Positions 23,198 through 32,485 of a stretch of 64,000 nt of DNA are shown piece by piece. The stretch comes from an uncultured bacterium (GTDB taxonomy: Bacteria; Bacillota; Clostridia; Oscillospirales; Acutalibacteraceae), in NCBI GenBank assembly GCA_905215055.1, contig CAJMOH010000006.1, positions 1 to 64,000 of the forward strand, written 5' to 3'. A model generated the notes under the pieces. It did no database searches, was not told the DNA's origin, and saw only the letters and a list, made by a program, of their open reading frames with translations. Position 1 is the first letter of the stretch. The number at the start of each line of letters is the position of its first letter. The position numbers were made by a program, and so were the translations under genes.

Positions 23198-25381
23198 TTA
23201 CTCCCGGTGCTCTCTCCGGGGGCGGCGGTCCCTATCGCGGTGCTCCCGGCGGGGCTTCTCGGAGATATCGTTCTCCGGCACGGCGCCGTCCAGGTCGATA
23301 AGGGCGTCCCGGCGGCTCAGGTTCAAGCGGCCCTTGTCATCGATCTCCAGCACCTTCACCTTGACAATGTCGCCCACGTTCACCACATCGGTAACTTTCT
23401 CGGTGCGCTTCACGTCCAGGCGGGAAATGTGTACCAGCCCCTCCTTGCCCGGGGCAATCTCCACAAAGGCGCCGAAGTCCATCAGCCGGGTGACCCGGCC
23501 GTTGTAGTAGGAGCCAGGCTCCGGATCGTTGACAATGGTATCCACAATATCCAAGGCCCGCTGGCACTTCTCCAGATCCAGCCCGGAGATGAACACATGA
23601 CCGTCCTCTTCCACATCCATCTTGACCTCGCATTCGGCGCAGATCTTCTGGATGACCTTGCCGCCGCTGCCGATGACCTCCCGGATCTTGTCCACGGGGA
23701 TCACGGTGGACAGCATCTTGGGAGCGTACTTGGACAGCTGGGGCCGCACTTCGGGGATGGCCTTCAGAATGATTTCATCGATGATATAGTTGCGGGCCTT
23801 GTGGGTCTTTTCCAGGGCCTCCTTCACCATTTCGGGGGTCAGGCCCTGAATCTTCAGGTCCATCTGGATGGCGGTGATGCCCTTCTTGGTGCCGCCCACC
23901 TTAAAGTCCATGTCGCCGAAGAAATCCTCGATGCCCTGGATGTCCACCATGGTCATCCAGCGGTCGCCCTCGGTAATCAGGCCGCAGGAGATGCCGGCCA
24001 CAGGGGCCTTGATGGGCACGCCCGCGTCCATCAGGGCCAGGGTGGAGCCGCAGATGGAGGCCTGGCTGGTAGAGCCGTTGGAGGACAGCACCTCGCTGAC
24101 TAAGCGGATGGTGTAGGGGAACTCGTCCACGCTGGGGATAACAGGCACCAAGGCACGCTCGGCCAAAGCGCCGTGGCCGATCTCCCGGCGTCCGGGACCC
24201 CGGCTGGGCTTGGTTTCGCCCACGGAGTAGGAGGGGAAGTTGTAGTGGTGGATATACCGCTTGCTTTCCTCCTCGTCAATGCCGTCCAGCAGCTGGTTGT
24301 CCCGGATGGAGCCCAGGGTGGCCACAGTGAGCACCTGGGTCTGGCCCCGGGTAAACATGCCGGAGCCGTGAACGCGGGGCAGCAGGCCTACCTCGGCGGC
24401 CAGGGGACGCATGTCGTCCATGCCCCGGCCGTCCACCCGCTTCTGTTCGTCCAGAAGCCAGCGGCGCACCACATATTTCTGGGTCAGATACAGGCATTCG
24501 TCAATCTTGCCCTCGGACTCGGGGTAGACATCGGCAAAATGGGCCTGCACATCCTCGTAAACGGGCTTTAAGCGCTCGTCCCGCACGTTTTTGTCGTCGG
24601 TGTCCAGGGCGGCCCGGACCGCGTCCTCGGCATAGTCCCGGATGGCCTCGAACATGCCGGGCTCCGGCTTGTTGGAGGGGTAGGAGAACTTCTCCTTGCC
24701 GATTTCCGCCTGGATGCCCTTGATAAACTCGATGATTTTCTGGTTAGCCTCATGCCCCGCCATAATGCCGTTGTACATATCCTCGTCAGAGACCTCGTCG
24801 GCGCCGGCCTCGATCATGGCGATGCGCTCATCGGTGGAGGCCACGGTGACAGCCATCTGGCTGACCTTGCGCTGGGCGGCGTTGGGGTTGATGACAAATT
24901 CGCCGTCAATCAGTCCCACGGAAACGCCGGAAATGGGGCCGTTCCAGGGAATATCGGAAATGGACAGGGCAATGGAGGTGCCGATGAGGGCGGCAATCTC
25001 CGGGGAGTTGTCCTGGTCCACGGACATGACCGTGCAGACAATGGACACGTCGTTTCGCATGTCCTTGGGGAACAGGGGGCGGATGGGCCGGTCAATCATC
25101 CGGCAGGTCAGGGTGGCTTTTTCGCTGGGACGGCCCTCCCGCTTTAAAAAGGAGCCGGGAATCTTGCCCACAGAGTAAAGCTTCTCCTCAAAATCCACCG
25201 AGAGAGGGAAGAAATCAATGCCGTCCCGGGGCTTGGCAGAGGCAGTGGCCGCCACATGCACCACGGTGTCCCCATAGCGCACCAGGCACTCGCCGTTGGC
25301 CAGCTGGGCCATTTTTCCGGTTTCAATCACCAGGGGCCGGCCCGCCAGCTCTGTTTGGAATACTTTAAAATTCTCGAACAT
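23198..25381 (-). CDS. pnp: Polyribonucleotide nucleotidyltransferase (PNPase)
   Basis: This 727-residue 3'-5' phosphorolytic RNase acts in RNA decay. It has two RNase PH cores: the first from MFENFKVFQTELAGRP, the second from VDGRGMDDMRPLAAEVGLLPR (core RGMDDMRPL), with FPSYSVGETKPSRGPGRREIGHG (core GRREIGHGALAERAL) at its active site. These are followed by KH (GSGGKVIQKICAE) and S1 (GSYYNGRVTRLMDFGAFVEI) domains. It ends in a basic RRE/RDRD tail. The ATG at 25381 follows AGAAAGGACG, and an 81-residue upstream extension lacks a binding site. It lies downstream of rpsO, the conserved rpsO-pnp order, with a terminator between them and leader hairpins that may serve autoregulation. Confidence 0.96.
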   Translation of the reverse strand: MFENFKVFQTELAGRPLVIETGKMAQLANGECLVRYGDTVVHVAATASAKPRDGIDFFPLSVDFEEKLYSVGKIPGSFLKREGRPSEKATLTCRMIDRPIRPLFPKDMRNDVSIVCTVMSVDQDNSPEIAALIGTSIALSISDIPWNGPISGVSVGLIDGEFVINPNAAQRKVSQMAVTVASTDERIAMIEAGADEVSDEDMYNGIMAGHEANQKIIEFIKGIQAEIGKEKFSYPSNKPEPGMFEAIRDYAEDAVRAALDTDDKNVRDERLKPVYEDVQAHFADVYPESEGKIDECLYLTQKYVVRRWLLDEQKRVDGRGMDDMRPLAAEVGLLPRVHGSGMFTRGQTQVLTVATLGSIRDNQLLDGIDEEESKRYIHHYNFPSYSVGETKPSRGPGRREIGHGALAERALVPVIPSVDEFPYTIRLVSEVLSSNGSTSQASICGSTLALMDAGVPIKAPVAGISCGLITEGDRWMTMVDIQGIEDFFGDMDFKVGGTKKGITAIQMDLKIQGLTPEMVKEALEKTHKARNYIIDEIILKAIPEVRPQLSKYAPKMLSTVIPVDKIREVIGSGGKVIQKICAECEVKMDVEEDGHVFISGLDLEKCQRALDIVDTIVNDPEPGSYYNGRVTRLMDFGAFVEIAPGKEGLVHISRLDVKRTEKVTDVVNVGDIVKVKVLEIDDKGRLNLSRRDALIDLDGAVPENDISEKPRREHRDRDRRPRREHRE

Positions 25382-25507
25382 TGACACACGTCCTTTCTCC
25401 CCGGCCGCTTTCGCCGGGGCGGTTATTCGAAAGGCGGTCCTGTTTTCCAAGGAAACAAGCCGGCCGGGAGTGTTCCGGCTGGTTTGCTTGTAAAACAGTT
25501 CCGCCCC

Positions 25508-25558
25508 AAAAAAGAGCGAAAGGCTGTGCCGCCGGCCCAAAGGCCCACAGTCACAGCC
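25508..25558 (-). terminator. Terminator after rpsO (rpsO-pnp junction)
   Basis: On the minus strand GGCTGTG and CACAGCC close a 37-base hairpin containing an internal GGGCC/GGCCC helix, followed by TTTCGCTC and T6. Read-through would supply pnp. Confidence 0.6.
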
Positions 25559-25571
25559 CGCTGCTTTTCTC

Positions 25572-25835
25572 TTACTTACGGATGCCCAGCTCGGCAATGA
25601 TGGAGCGGTACCGCTCGATGTCAATCTTGGTCAGATAGTTGAGCAGATTCCGTCTCTGGCCGACCATCTTCAGCAGACCCCGGCGGGAGTGATGGTCCTT
25701 CTTGTTCTGCCGCAGGTGCTCGGTCAAGTCGTTGATGCGCTTGGTCAGCACAGCGATCTGCACCTCGGGAGAGCCGGTGTCGCCCTCGTGGCGGGCATAC
25801 TTTTTGATGATCTCGGTCTTTTCAGTCTTAGTCAT
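25572..25835 (-). CDS. rpsO: 30S ribosomal protein S15
   Basis: This 87-residue ribosomal protein binds 16S rRNA in the platform of the small subunit. The signature [17 protein letters not shown] near residue 20, then [19 protein letters not shown] and the conserved RRNLLNYL, identify it. The length is normal for the family (87-89). The ATG follows AAAAGGTGGAA. It has its own sigma-A promoter at 25934 and is followed by pnp, the arrangement in which S15 often binds its own leader. No leader pseudoknot was worked out here. Confidence 0.96.
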   Translation of the reverse strand: MTKTEKTEIIKKYARHEGDTGSPEVQIAVLTKRINDLTEHLRQNKKDHHSRRGLLKMVGQRRNLLNYLTKIDIERYRSIIAELGIRK

Positions 25836-25933
25836 GGCAATTCCACCTTTTCCGCGGCCTGGCCGCTTAAAATTCACCCTGTCCACAGGTAGGGGTTGGT
25901 GACTCCCTTATCCGAGGAACGGGCAGCTTGCTT

Positions 25934-25962
25934 ATTTTATCATAGAAGTGGAGGTTTGTAAA
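25934..25962 (-). promoter_or_regulatory. Promoter of rpsO
   Basis: On the minus strand TTTACA (25962-25957) and TAAAAT (25939-25934) are separated by 17 bases, about 100 bases before the start codon. Confidence 0.7.
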
Positions 25963-26026
25963 GTGGTTTTCGGGAAATATGGCGGGGAAATCTCCCGCGC
26001 CGGCAGAGAAGGGAAGGGCTGCTTTT

Positions 26027-27433
26027 TCACGAGCCCTTTCCGCCGGCGCCCACCATGTTTTTGGCCCATACGCCGGAGACCAGCATGACGGTGCCGATGA
26101 CGGCCTTGATGATGTCCGCCGCCGACACAAAGAAGAACACCCACACCACGGAAAGCCCGGTAAACTGGCACAGGCAAAAGGCAATGGGCAGGCTGACCAC
26201 CCAGGTGAACACGCAGTCAAACAGGAAGGTGACAAAGGTTTTCCCCCCCGAGCGGATGGTGAAATAGGTTCCCTGGGTATAGGCGGAGAGGGGCAGAAAG
26301 GCCCCGGAGATCATCAGCAGGTGGGTGGCGGTCTGCCGCACGGACGGCTCGGTGTTGTAGATGTAGGGGATAAAGGGAGACACCGCCACAATGATTCCGC
26401 CGATGACCAGGTTGACGGCCACACTGAAGAACAGAAGCTTCCGCACGGTGTCCTTGGCCCCCTGGATGTCGTTGGCGCCCAGCAGCTGGCCGGAAAGAAT
26501 GCCGATGGCGTTGCCCATAGCCGCCATGACAATGGCGAACAGGTTCCACACCGTGGAGTTGATGTTGGTAGCGGCCACGGCCTCCAGCCCCCGGGAGGAA
26601 TAGCACATGTTCACCGCCGCGGTGCCAATGGACCACAGGGTTTCATTGAGCAGCAGGGGCGTGCCGGTGACAGCGATGCGCTTGCACAGGTCCAGCGGGA
26701 CCCGGAAATCCCGGAACAGCCCCTCCAGGAAGGGGAACTGCTTTCGGTGGCGGTAGGTCCGCAGCAGCAGATAGCCCATTTCCACCCACCTGGCGATGAC
26801 GGTGGCCAGGGCGGCTCCCGCCACGCCCATTTCGGGAAAGCCAAAGCTGCCGTAGATCAGCAGGTAGTTGCCCGTCAGGTTGACGCAGATGGCGATGATG
26901 CTGGCCACCATGGGGGAAAAGGTTTCGCCCACGTCCCGCAGGGTGCTGGAAAAGCACTGGTTGATGGCGAAGGGCAAAAGCCCAAACAGCATGATGGCGA
27001 TGTACTCCTTGGCGTGTCCCAGGGTGGCGGCAATCTCCTGGGGAGAGGAGGCCTCCTTGTTTAAGTACAGCTGAAACAGCTGCTCCCCAAACAGCAGAAA
27101 GACCAGAATTCCCAGGGCGCATACCACCACGCTGAACACCAGCCGGAACCGCAGGGTGTAGCGCACCCCCTCCTGGTCCTTTTTGCCGGCAAACTGGGCG
27201 CCGAAGAGGGAGGCGCCCCCCAGCCCGCCGAAGATGGTCAGGTTAAAGATGAAGATAATCTGGTTGACAATGGCCACGCCGGACATGGGGGCGGTACCCA
27301 GCCGGCCCACCATCACGTTGTCCAGCAGGTTGACAAATTGGGTGATGCCCTGCTGGACGATCATGGGTACCAGCAGCGCCAGCACCGAGGCGTAAAAGGC
27401 CTGGGTGCCGATGAATTTTTTCCGAAAGCTCAC
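26027..27433 (-). CDS. MATE-family efflux transporter
   Basis: This 468-residue membrane protein has about twelve hydrophobic segments in two halves. The first opens with LALLVPMIVQQGITQFVNLLDNVMVG (core LLDNVMVGRLG) and the second with TGTPLLLNETLWSIG. Such transporters expel drugs or metabolites in exchange for Na+ or H+. The GTG start follows AAAGGAGACAGG. It lies 28 bases after a HAD phosphatase gene on the same strand, so they are probably cotranscribed. This is one of three MATE genes in the window, and it differs from the other two in sequence. The substrate is unknown. Confidence 0.9.
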   Translation of the reverse strand: MSFRKKFIGTQAFYASVLALLVPMIVQQGITQFVNLLDNVMVGRLGTAPMSGVAIVNQIIFIFNLTIFGGLGGASLFGAQFAGKKDQEGVRYTLRFRLVFSVVVCALGILVFLLFGEQLFQLYLNKEASSPQEIAATLGHAKEYIAIMLFGLLPFAINQCFSSTLRDVGETFSPMVASIIAICVNLTGNYLLIYGSFGFPEMGVAGAALATVIARWVEMGYLLLRTYRHRKQFPFLEGLFRDFRVPLDLCKRIAVTGTPLLLNETLWSIGTAAVNMCYSSRGLEAVAATNINSTVWNLFAIVMAAMGNAIGILSGQLLGANDIQGAKDTVRKLLFFSVAVNLVIGGIIVAVSPFIPYIYNTEPSVRQTATHLLMISGAFLPLSAYTQGTYFTIRSGGKTFVTFLFDCVFTWVVSLPIAFCLCQFTGLSVVWVFFFVSAADIIKAVIGTVMLVSGVWAKNMVGAGGKGS

Positions 27434-27461
27434 AAGCCTGTCTCCTTTCAGTCAGTTTTCG

Positions 27462-28220
27462 TTATTCCTTCTCGCGGACAGGCTTGGGTCCTTCCCGGCA
27501 GTTGCCGCCTTCCAGGGGACGCAGCAGCTCCTCTATAAGCTGAGGGGGATCCTCCGCCGGGGCAAGGCGCTGGATCAGCTCCTCATAGTCCCCCAGGTAC
27601 AGGTTGGCAAGCCGGGCAATGCCCTGGGGGCTTTCCTCCTCTCCCTTGCCCTGGGTGGAGATGGCGTCCTCCACCGCCACCACGGGAAAGCCCGCCCGCC
27701 TCGCGGTGCGGATGGCGTAGGCGGAGTCCTCAAAGACCACGCTTTCCTGGGGCGCGGCGCCAAAGTGCTGGGCGCAGCGCAGGAAGATGTCCGGATGCTC
27801 CTTGCTTTTTCCCACCTCGCTGCAGGTGAGGAACAGGTCCACCAGGGGCAGCATGCCCAGCCGCTCCATGGCCAGCAGCACGCCCTCCCGGTTGGAGGCG
27901 GTGGCCACGGCGATGGGAATGTGGTTTTCCCGCAGCAGCTCTAAAAACTGCCGGGCGTGAGGCTTCTCGTCCACCTGGGTCCGATAGCCGTTTAAAGCGC
28001 ACTGGCCCAGCTCCCGGACGATTTCCTCCACAGTTCCCTCCACGCCCAGGCTCTGGTAGTGCTGGGCGCATTGCTCCAGGCTCAGGCGGTTGAGGGTGTT
28101 GTGCAGCCCCGCCGGGGCGTGTACGCCCTTTTCCCGGGCGTATTCATAGGTGATGTCCCGCCACATGGGCATGGAGTCCAGCAGGGTGCCGTCGGCATCA
28201 AAAATGCAGCAGCGAATCAT
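27462..28220 (-). CDS. HAD-family hydrolase (beta-phosphoglucomutase/Gph-like)
   Basis: This 252-residue cytoplasmic phosphatase has motif I FDADGTLLDSMP at the N-terminus, where both Asp residues are present. A helical cap (residues 18-85) follows, then motif II VATASNRE, motif III lysine in EVGKSKEHPD and motif IV VVFEDSAYAI. The order matches the beta-phosphoglucomutase-like subgroup of HAD enzymes. The ATG at 28220 follows AAAGGGGAGAG, which makes it a better start than the in-frame ATG seven codons earlier. A promoter lies at 28271. The MATE gene follows in the same direction. The substrate is unknown. Confidence 0.88.
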   Translation of the reverse strand: MIRCCIFDADGTLLDSMPMWRDITYEYAREKGVHAPAGLHNTLNRLSLEQCAQHYQSLGVEGTVEEIVRELGQCALNGYRTQVDEKPHARQFLELLRENHIPIAVATASNREGVLLAMERLGMLPLVDLFLTCSEVGKSKEHPDIFLRCAQHFGAAPQESVVFEDSAYAIRTARRAGFPVVAVEDAISTQGKGEEESPQGIARLANLYLGDYEELIQRLAPAEDPPQLIEELLRPLEGGNCREGPKPVREKE

Positions 28221-28270
28221 AAAGAGGCTCTCCCCTTTCATGTTAGTGCTAGAAAATCCGATGTATTGCT

Positions 28271-28299
28271 AGTATAGCATGACCTTGCCGGGCGCGCAA
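28271..28299 (-). promoter_or_regulatory. Promoter of the HAD-MATE operon
   Basis: On the minus strand TTGCGC (28299-28294) and TATACT (28276-28271) are separated by 17 bases. The -35 box is weak. Confidence 0.5.
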
Positions 28300-28314
28300 G
28301 AAGGGGGAAAACAG

Positions 28315-28340
28315 AAAAAGCTGCCGCATTTCGCGGCAGC
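28315..28340 (-). terminator. Intrinsic terminator of the small lipoprotein gene
   Basis: On the minus strand GCTGCCGC and GCGGCAGC pair around GAAAT and are followed by T5 and CTG. Confidence 0.8.
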
Positions 28341-28389
28341 CGCACAGACCCGGCCTTGGGAAGAATCCCGGGCGTCTGTTCTCAAAGCC

Positions 28390-28635
28390 CTATCTGGGCT
28401 GGGGCGTAAGGGTGGCGCTGGACTCTTCCTTGCGGGAGGAATCCGGGTCCAGCATGGATTCCACGGCAGAGCCCACCCGACTTCCCGCCTCCTCCAGACG
28501 GCTCCCGGCGTTTTCCAGCTCGCTTTTGGCCTGAGACACGGTTTCGGACACTTCATCGGCGGCTCGCTCCATGCAGCCTGCTGCCAGCAGAGCCAGAGCG
28601 GCCGCCAGTGTAAAAGCTATCAGCTTGTTTCGCAT
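28390..28635 (-). CDS. Small lipoprotein with amphipathic helix
   Basis: This 81-residue protein begins with a signal peptide (MRNKLIAFTLAAALALLAA) and the lipobox AAGC, giving a lipidated Cys at position 21. Its mature part is a coiled-coil-like helix with SETVSQAKSELENAGSRLEEAGS (core SELENAGSRLEEAGS), then a Ser-rich tail. This layout recalls YtxH-like and LPP-type small envelope proteins, but no firm family was recognised. The ATG at 28635 is chosen because GGAAAGGA is ten bases upstream. A GTG two codons earlier is an alternative. It is monocistronic with a clear terminator. Confidence 0.7.
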   Translation of the reverse strand: MRNKLIAFTLAAALALLAAGCMERAADEVSETVSQAKSELENAGSRLEEAGSRVGSAVESMLDPDSSRKEESSATLTPQPR

Positions 28636-28709
28636 ACGCACTGTTCCTTTCCTGTTTTCTCACCCATAGCCTGACACGGTTGGCAGGGTTTTATTCTTCC
28701 CGGCCCAGA

Positions 28710-28738
28710 TTGCAAAAAATTTTTCAAAATGATAGAAT
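28710..28738 (+). promoter_or_regulatory. Promoter of fruK
   Basis: TTGCAA (28710-28715) and TAGAAT (28733-28738) are separated by 17 bases, 30 bases before the start codon. Confidence 0.65.
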
Positions 28739-28768
28739 ACCTTAAGAATCTTGTAAGGGCGTGAACGT

Positions 28769-29701
28769 ATGATACTATTTACAGTGACCTTGAATCCCGC
28801 GCTGGATTACTCCATTTCCCTGCCGGACTTTTCCAGAGGGGCCATTCAGTGGTTTTCCCAAAGCGGCTTCGCTCCCGGGGGAAAGGGCGTGAACGTGTCC
28901 CTGCTGCTCACCTCCCTGGGGGTGGAGAACCGGGCCTTGGGCATTGCCGCCGGCTTTACAGGCAGGGAGATTGTCCGCCGGCTGGAGGAAAAGGGCTGTC
29001 AAACAGAGTTTGTTCTGCTGGACCAGGGAACCTCCCGGGTCAATGTAAAGCTGCAAACCGCCGGCGGAGAGGAAACCGCCTTCAACGGGGAAGGCCCGGA
29101 GATTCCCGCCCAGGCGGTGGACGAGCTGCTGGAAAAGCTGTCCGCCCTTTCCGGGGAGGATGTGCTGGTGCTTTCCGGCAGCCTTCCCAAAGGACTGCCG
29201 GAAACGGCCTTCCCCCAGCTGCTGGAGGCGGCCCGCAGGCCGGGAGCCAGGCTTGTGGTGGATATGAGCGGGGATTCCCTGCTGGCGGCGCTACCCTATC
29301 ATCCCTTTTTCATCAAGCCAAACGAGGAGGAGCTTTGCCAGCTGTTTGGAGTGGAGGGTCCCCTGACCGTGCAGGAGGCCAAGGGCTACGCCCAGGAGCT
29401 GCAGCGGCTGGGCGCCAGAAACGTGGTGGTCTCTATGGGGGCCAAGGGGGCGCTGCTGCTGGAGGAGGAAGGCCGCTGCCTGTTCTGCCACGGCGTGAGG
29501 GGAGCCGCTGTCTCCACCGTGGGGGCGGGGGATTCCCTGGTGGCTGGGTTTCTCTACGGCTGGCGGCTTCACGGCACAGCCGAGGGAGGCCTGCGGTGGG
29601 GCGTGGCGGCAGGCTCCGCCACCGCCTTCCGGCAGGGCATCGCCACAGGGGAGGAGGTCAAGGGCCTGTTTCCCCAGGTGGGAAATCCCCATGTGGTATA
29701 G
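28769..29701 (+). CDS. fruK: 1-phosphofructokinase (PfkB family)
   Basis: This 310-residue sugar kinase phosphorylates fructose 1-phosphate (or tagatose 6-phosphate) at the free position. It carries the PfkB start TLNPALDYSI, FAPGGKGVNVS (GGKG near residue 37) and the second signature TVGAGDSLVAGFLYG near residue 251, with the catalytic Asp in GAGDS. IKPNEEEL, typical of LacC/FruK, is near residue 179. The fruRBKA partners (PTS and regulator) do not flank it, so whether the substrate is fructose 1-phosphate or tagatose 6-phosphate cannot be settled from context. The start follows AAGGGCGTGAACGT, a weak site. It has its own promoter. Confidence 0.85.
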   Translation: MILFTVTLNPALDYSISLPDFSRGAIQWFSQSGFAPGGKGVNVSLLLTSLGVENRALGIAAGFTGREIVRRLEEKGCQTEFVLLDQGTSRVNVKLQTAGGEETAFNGEGPEIPAQAVDELLEKLSALSGEDVLVLSGSLPKGLPETAFPQLLEAARRPGARLVVDMSGDSLLAALPYHPFFIKPNEEELCQLFGVEGPLTVQEAKGYAQELQRLGARNVVVSMGAKGALLLEEEGRCLFCHGVRGAAVSTVGAGDSLVAGFLYGWRLHGTAEGGLRWGVAAGSATAFRQGIATGEEVKGLFPQVGNPHVV

Positions 29702-29749
29702 GGCCTGGGGAAAATCCCCGGAAAAGGGACCGTTGCCCCGGAATTTCAG

Positions 29750-29779
29750 TTGACACCGGCAGGTGTTCCAAAGTACAAT
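29750..29779 (+). promoter_or_regulatory. Promoter of the xpaC-telA-lemA-TPM operon
   Basis: TTGACA (29750-29755) and TACAAT (29774-29779) are separated by 18 bases, 50 bases before the xpaC start. Confidence 0.75.
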
Positions 29780-29829
29780 GAGAGTATCACAGTGTTTTGA
29801 AAAGCGTTCCCGAACAGGGAGGGAAATTT

Positions 29830-31116
29830 ATGGAGAAAAAAGGAAACGATTCTCTGCAAGAGGAGCTTCGCTCCTCGCAGGTTTATCATGTGCTGACCGG
29901 GTCGGGAATTCCCCTGGCGGGGAAAATTGCCCAGGGCCTGGGCGCCGCTGCTCAGGGACTGGATCAAGCCTTGAACATGGGAAAAAATCCCGGAAGCGGA
30001 AACGCCGGACATCCCTATCAGGCGCCGCCCCAGAACGGGCCGTATCAAGCGCCGCCTCAGCAGAATACCTACCGGGAGCCGCCCCAAACCGCCCAGACCA
30101 GACAGACCCCGCCCAGCCAGGGAAATCCTCAGCCCTCCCAGGGAGCTGCCCGGAACGCGGGCAGCCAAAACGGGAACGGCTATTACCATTACAGCTATAA
30201 TAAGGGCGCCGCCCAGCAGGGCGCGCCCCGGCAGCAGGTCAGACCGCCCCAGCCGCCCTATCCGCCCCAGAGCAAAGCCCAGCGGGTGGCGGCGGCTCAA
30301 CGGGCTGCGGCCGCCCGGCACGAAGCGCAGCAGCAGGCCGCTGCCGCCCGGCGGAAGGCCGGCCAGCGAAAAGCTGGAGCGGCGGCTCCGGCGGCGGGAA
30401 ACCAGCCACCCATGAAGATGGTCCGCGCGGGAAGTCCCGCCAAGTTCTACATCACCGCGGCGGCGGCCTTGATCTACGCCACCTCTGCCCCGCTGTACGA
30501 ACCCTACCATTTTGTGATTTTCGCGTGGGTGCTGGTGCTGGTATTCCTGGTCAGCGGCGCGCTGTTCAGGGGCAAGAAGGTGTTTGTACCCATCCAGCCG
30601 GAAAAGCCCAAGGAGGAGCCGAAAAAGGAGCCGGAGAAAGTGGAGAAGTCCCAGACGGGCAATCCCGAGGTGGACAAGATCATCGACGAGGGCCGGGAGT
30701 ATTTGAAAAAGCTTCGGGCCGCGGACGACGCCATTCCCGACGAAACTCTTTCAGAGGACATCACCCGGATGGAGCGGGCCAGCGCCGACATTTTCCGCTA
30801 CATCGCCGACCACCCGGAAAAGGCGCCCCAAATTCGCAAATTCATGAATTACTACCTGCCCACCACCCTGAAGCTGCTGGGCAGCTATCAGCGGCTTTCC
30901 CAGCAGAATGTGAAGGGGGAGAACATCTCCTCCACGCTGTTCAACATCGCCGGGATGATGCACACAGTGGCAGATGCCTTTGAAAAGCAGCTGGACTCCC
31001 TCTACGCGGAGGAGGCCATGGACATCTCCGCGGACATCACCGTGTTTGAGACCCTTCTAAAGCAGGAGGGCTTTGTGGACGAGGACAAGCAGGAACAGGA
31101 AGAAGCCAAAAAATAA
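29830..31116 (+). CDS. XpaC-like 5-bromo-4-chloroindolyl-phosphate-hydrolysis protein
   Basis: This 428-residue membrane-associated protein has a Pro/Gln/Ala-rich, low-complexity section from about residue 55 to 195. Two hydrophobic segments follow (FYITAAAALIYATSAPL near 205 and FVIFAWVLVLVFLVSGAL near 230). A charged helical C-terminal half contains VDKIIDEGREYLKKL and IRKFMNYYLPTTLKLLGSY (core NYYLPTTLKLL), the XpaC signature. The name comes from an indicator-dye phenotype and the molecular role is unknown. XpaC usually accompanies TelA, as here. The start follows AGGGAGGG. A gap of 140 bases separates it from telA. Confidence 0.85.
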   Translation: MEKKGNDSLQEELRSSQVYHVLTGSGIPLAGKIAQGLGAAAQGLDQALNMGKNPGSGNAGHPYQAPPQNGPYQAPPQQNTYREPPQTAQTRQTPPSQGNPQPSQGAARNAGSQNGNGYYHYSYNKGAAQQGAPRQQVRPPQPPYPPQSKAQRVAAAQRAAAARHEAQQQAAAARRKAGQRKAGAAAPAAGNQPPMKMVRAGSPAKFYITAAAALIYATSAPLYEPYHFVIFAWVLVLVFLVSGALFRGKKVFVPIQPEKPKEEPKKEPEKVEKSQTGNPEVDKIIDEGREYLKKLRAADDAIPDETLSEDITRMERASADIFRYIADHPEKAPQIRKFMNYYLPTTLKLLGSYQRLSQQNVKGENISSTLFNIAGMMHTVADAFEKQLDSLYAEEAMDISADITVFETLLKQEGFVDEDKQEQEEAKK

Positions 31117-31258
31117 GGGACCGCGAAGCTGTGCGTGCCTGCACAGGGCAAGCCGGCGTTCTGCGGAGCCGGAAAGGGTGGGGCTGGCCCTAGAGCGCTG
31201 CCTGTGCTTTCCCAGCCGGCGCCCCATACATCCAGAAAATTCCAAGGAGGTTAGAACC

Positions 31259-32443
31259 ATGCCCGATGAAATCAAATTGACAATGGACGCTCCCGGTCCT
31301 CAGACGCCCTCCCTCACGCTGGAGGGAGTGGAGACCCCCAGCCTGACCCTCAGCCCCGAGGAGGCGGCTCCCGCTCCCAAGCAGGTGCGGGAGGACGAGA
31401 TTTCCACCCTGGATGAGAGCGTGCTGTCCCCCGAGGAGCGCAAGGTGGTGGACGACTTTGCCGAGAAGATCGATTTGACCAACTCCACCCTGGTGCTGCA
31501 ATATGGGTCCGCCGCCCAGAAGAAGATCGCCTCCTTTTCGGACACCACTCTGAACAACGTGCGCACCAAGGATCTGGGCGAGGTGGGGGACCAGATCTCC
31601 CAGCTGGTGGTGGAGCTGAAGGGCTTTGACATTGAGGAGGAGGAAAAGAAGGGCTTTTTCGGCTTCTTCAAAAATACCAGCAACAAGTTCACCGCCATGA
31701 AGGCCCGCTATGACAGCGCCGAGGTGAACGTGAACAAGATCGCCGGGGCGCTGGAGTCCCACCAGGTGCAGCTGCTCAAGGACATTGTCATGCTGGACAA
31801 GCTCTATGAGATGAACCTCTCCTATCACAAGGAGCTTTCCATGTATATCATCGCCGGGAAGAAAAAGCTGAAAAGGGAGCGGGAAACCACTCTGGTGCAG
31901 CTGCAGACCAAGGCCAAGCAGACCGGTCTTGCCGAGGACGCTCAGGCCGCCAACGACTATGCCCAGATGTGCGACAACTTTGAGAAGAAACTCCACGACC
32001 TGGAGCTGACCCGCATGGTCAGCGTGCAGATGTCCCCCCAGATCCGCCTGGTGCAGAACAACGACAAGCTGATGGCGGACAAGATTCAGTCCACCCTGGT
32101 GAACACTATCCCCCTGTGGAAGAGCCAGATGGTGCTGGCCCTGGGGCTGGCCCACTCCGAGCAGGCGGTAAAGGCCCAGCGGGAGGTTTCCAACATGACC
32201 AACGAGCTGCTGCGGAAAAACGCCGAGCGGCTGAAGATGAGCACCATCGAGACCGCCCGGGAGAGCGAGCGGGGCGTGGTGGACATGGAGACCCTGCGCC
32301 AGACCAACCAGTCCCTCATCCAGACTCTGGACGAGGTGGTGAAGATTCAGGACGAGGGCCGGCAGAAGCGCCGGGAGGCCGAGGCGGAAATCGGCCGCCT
32401 GGAAGGCGAGCTGAAGCAGAAGCTGCTGGACATCCACACCTGA
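31259..32443 (+). CDS. TelA/KlaA-family toxic-anion-resistance protein
   Basis: This 394-residue soluble protein is rich in coiled coil. After an acidic, Pro-rich start (to about residue 60), long helices follow, with KKGFFGFFKNTSNKFTAM near residue 125 and LVSVQMSPQIRLVQNND-type sequence (VQMSPQIRLVQNNDKL) near 260, a clear TelA signature. The family is linked to tellurite and cell-envelope stress resistance, but the mechanism is not known. The ATG follows CCAAGGAGGTTAG. It sits between XpaC and LemA proteins in one operon, which suggests a joint envelope-maintenance role. Confidence 0.9.
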   Translation: MPDEIKLTMDAPGPQTPSLTLEGVETPSLTLSPEEAAPAPKQVREDEISTLDESVLSPEERKVVDDFAEKIDLTNSTLVLQYGSAAQKKIASFSDTTLNNVRTKDLGEVGDQISQLVVELKGFDIEEEEKKGFFGFFKNTSNKFTAMKARYDSAEVNVNKIAGALESHQVQLLKDIVMLDKLYEMNLSYHKELSMYIIAGKKKLKRERETTLVQLQTKAKQTGLAEDAQAANDYAQMCDNFEKKLHDLELTRMVSVQMSPQIRLVQNNDKLMADKIQSTLVNTIPLWKSQMVLALGLAHSEQAVKAQREVSNMTNELLRKNAERLKMSTIETARESERGVVDMETLRQTNQSLIQTLDEVVKIQDEGRQKRREAEAEIGRLEGELKQKLLDIHT

Positions 32444-32485
32444 AGGCAAAGGCCATAGCGCCTTGGAAAAGGAGGCTTGTGATCG

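Noticed and set aside
30000..30400. Collagen-like or surface-repeat protein in XpaC
   Set aside because: The Pro/Gln/Ala section is low-complexity linker within a clear XpaC protein and is not a repeat domain.
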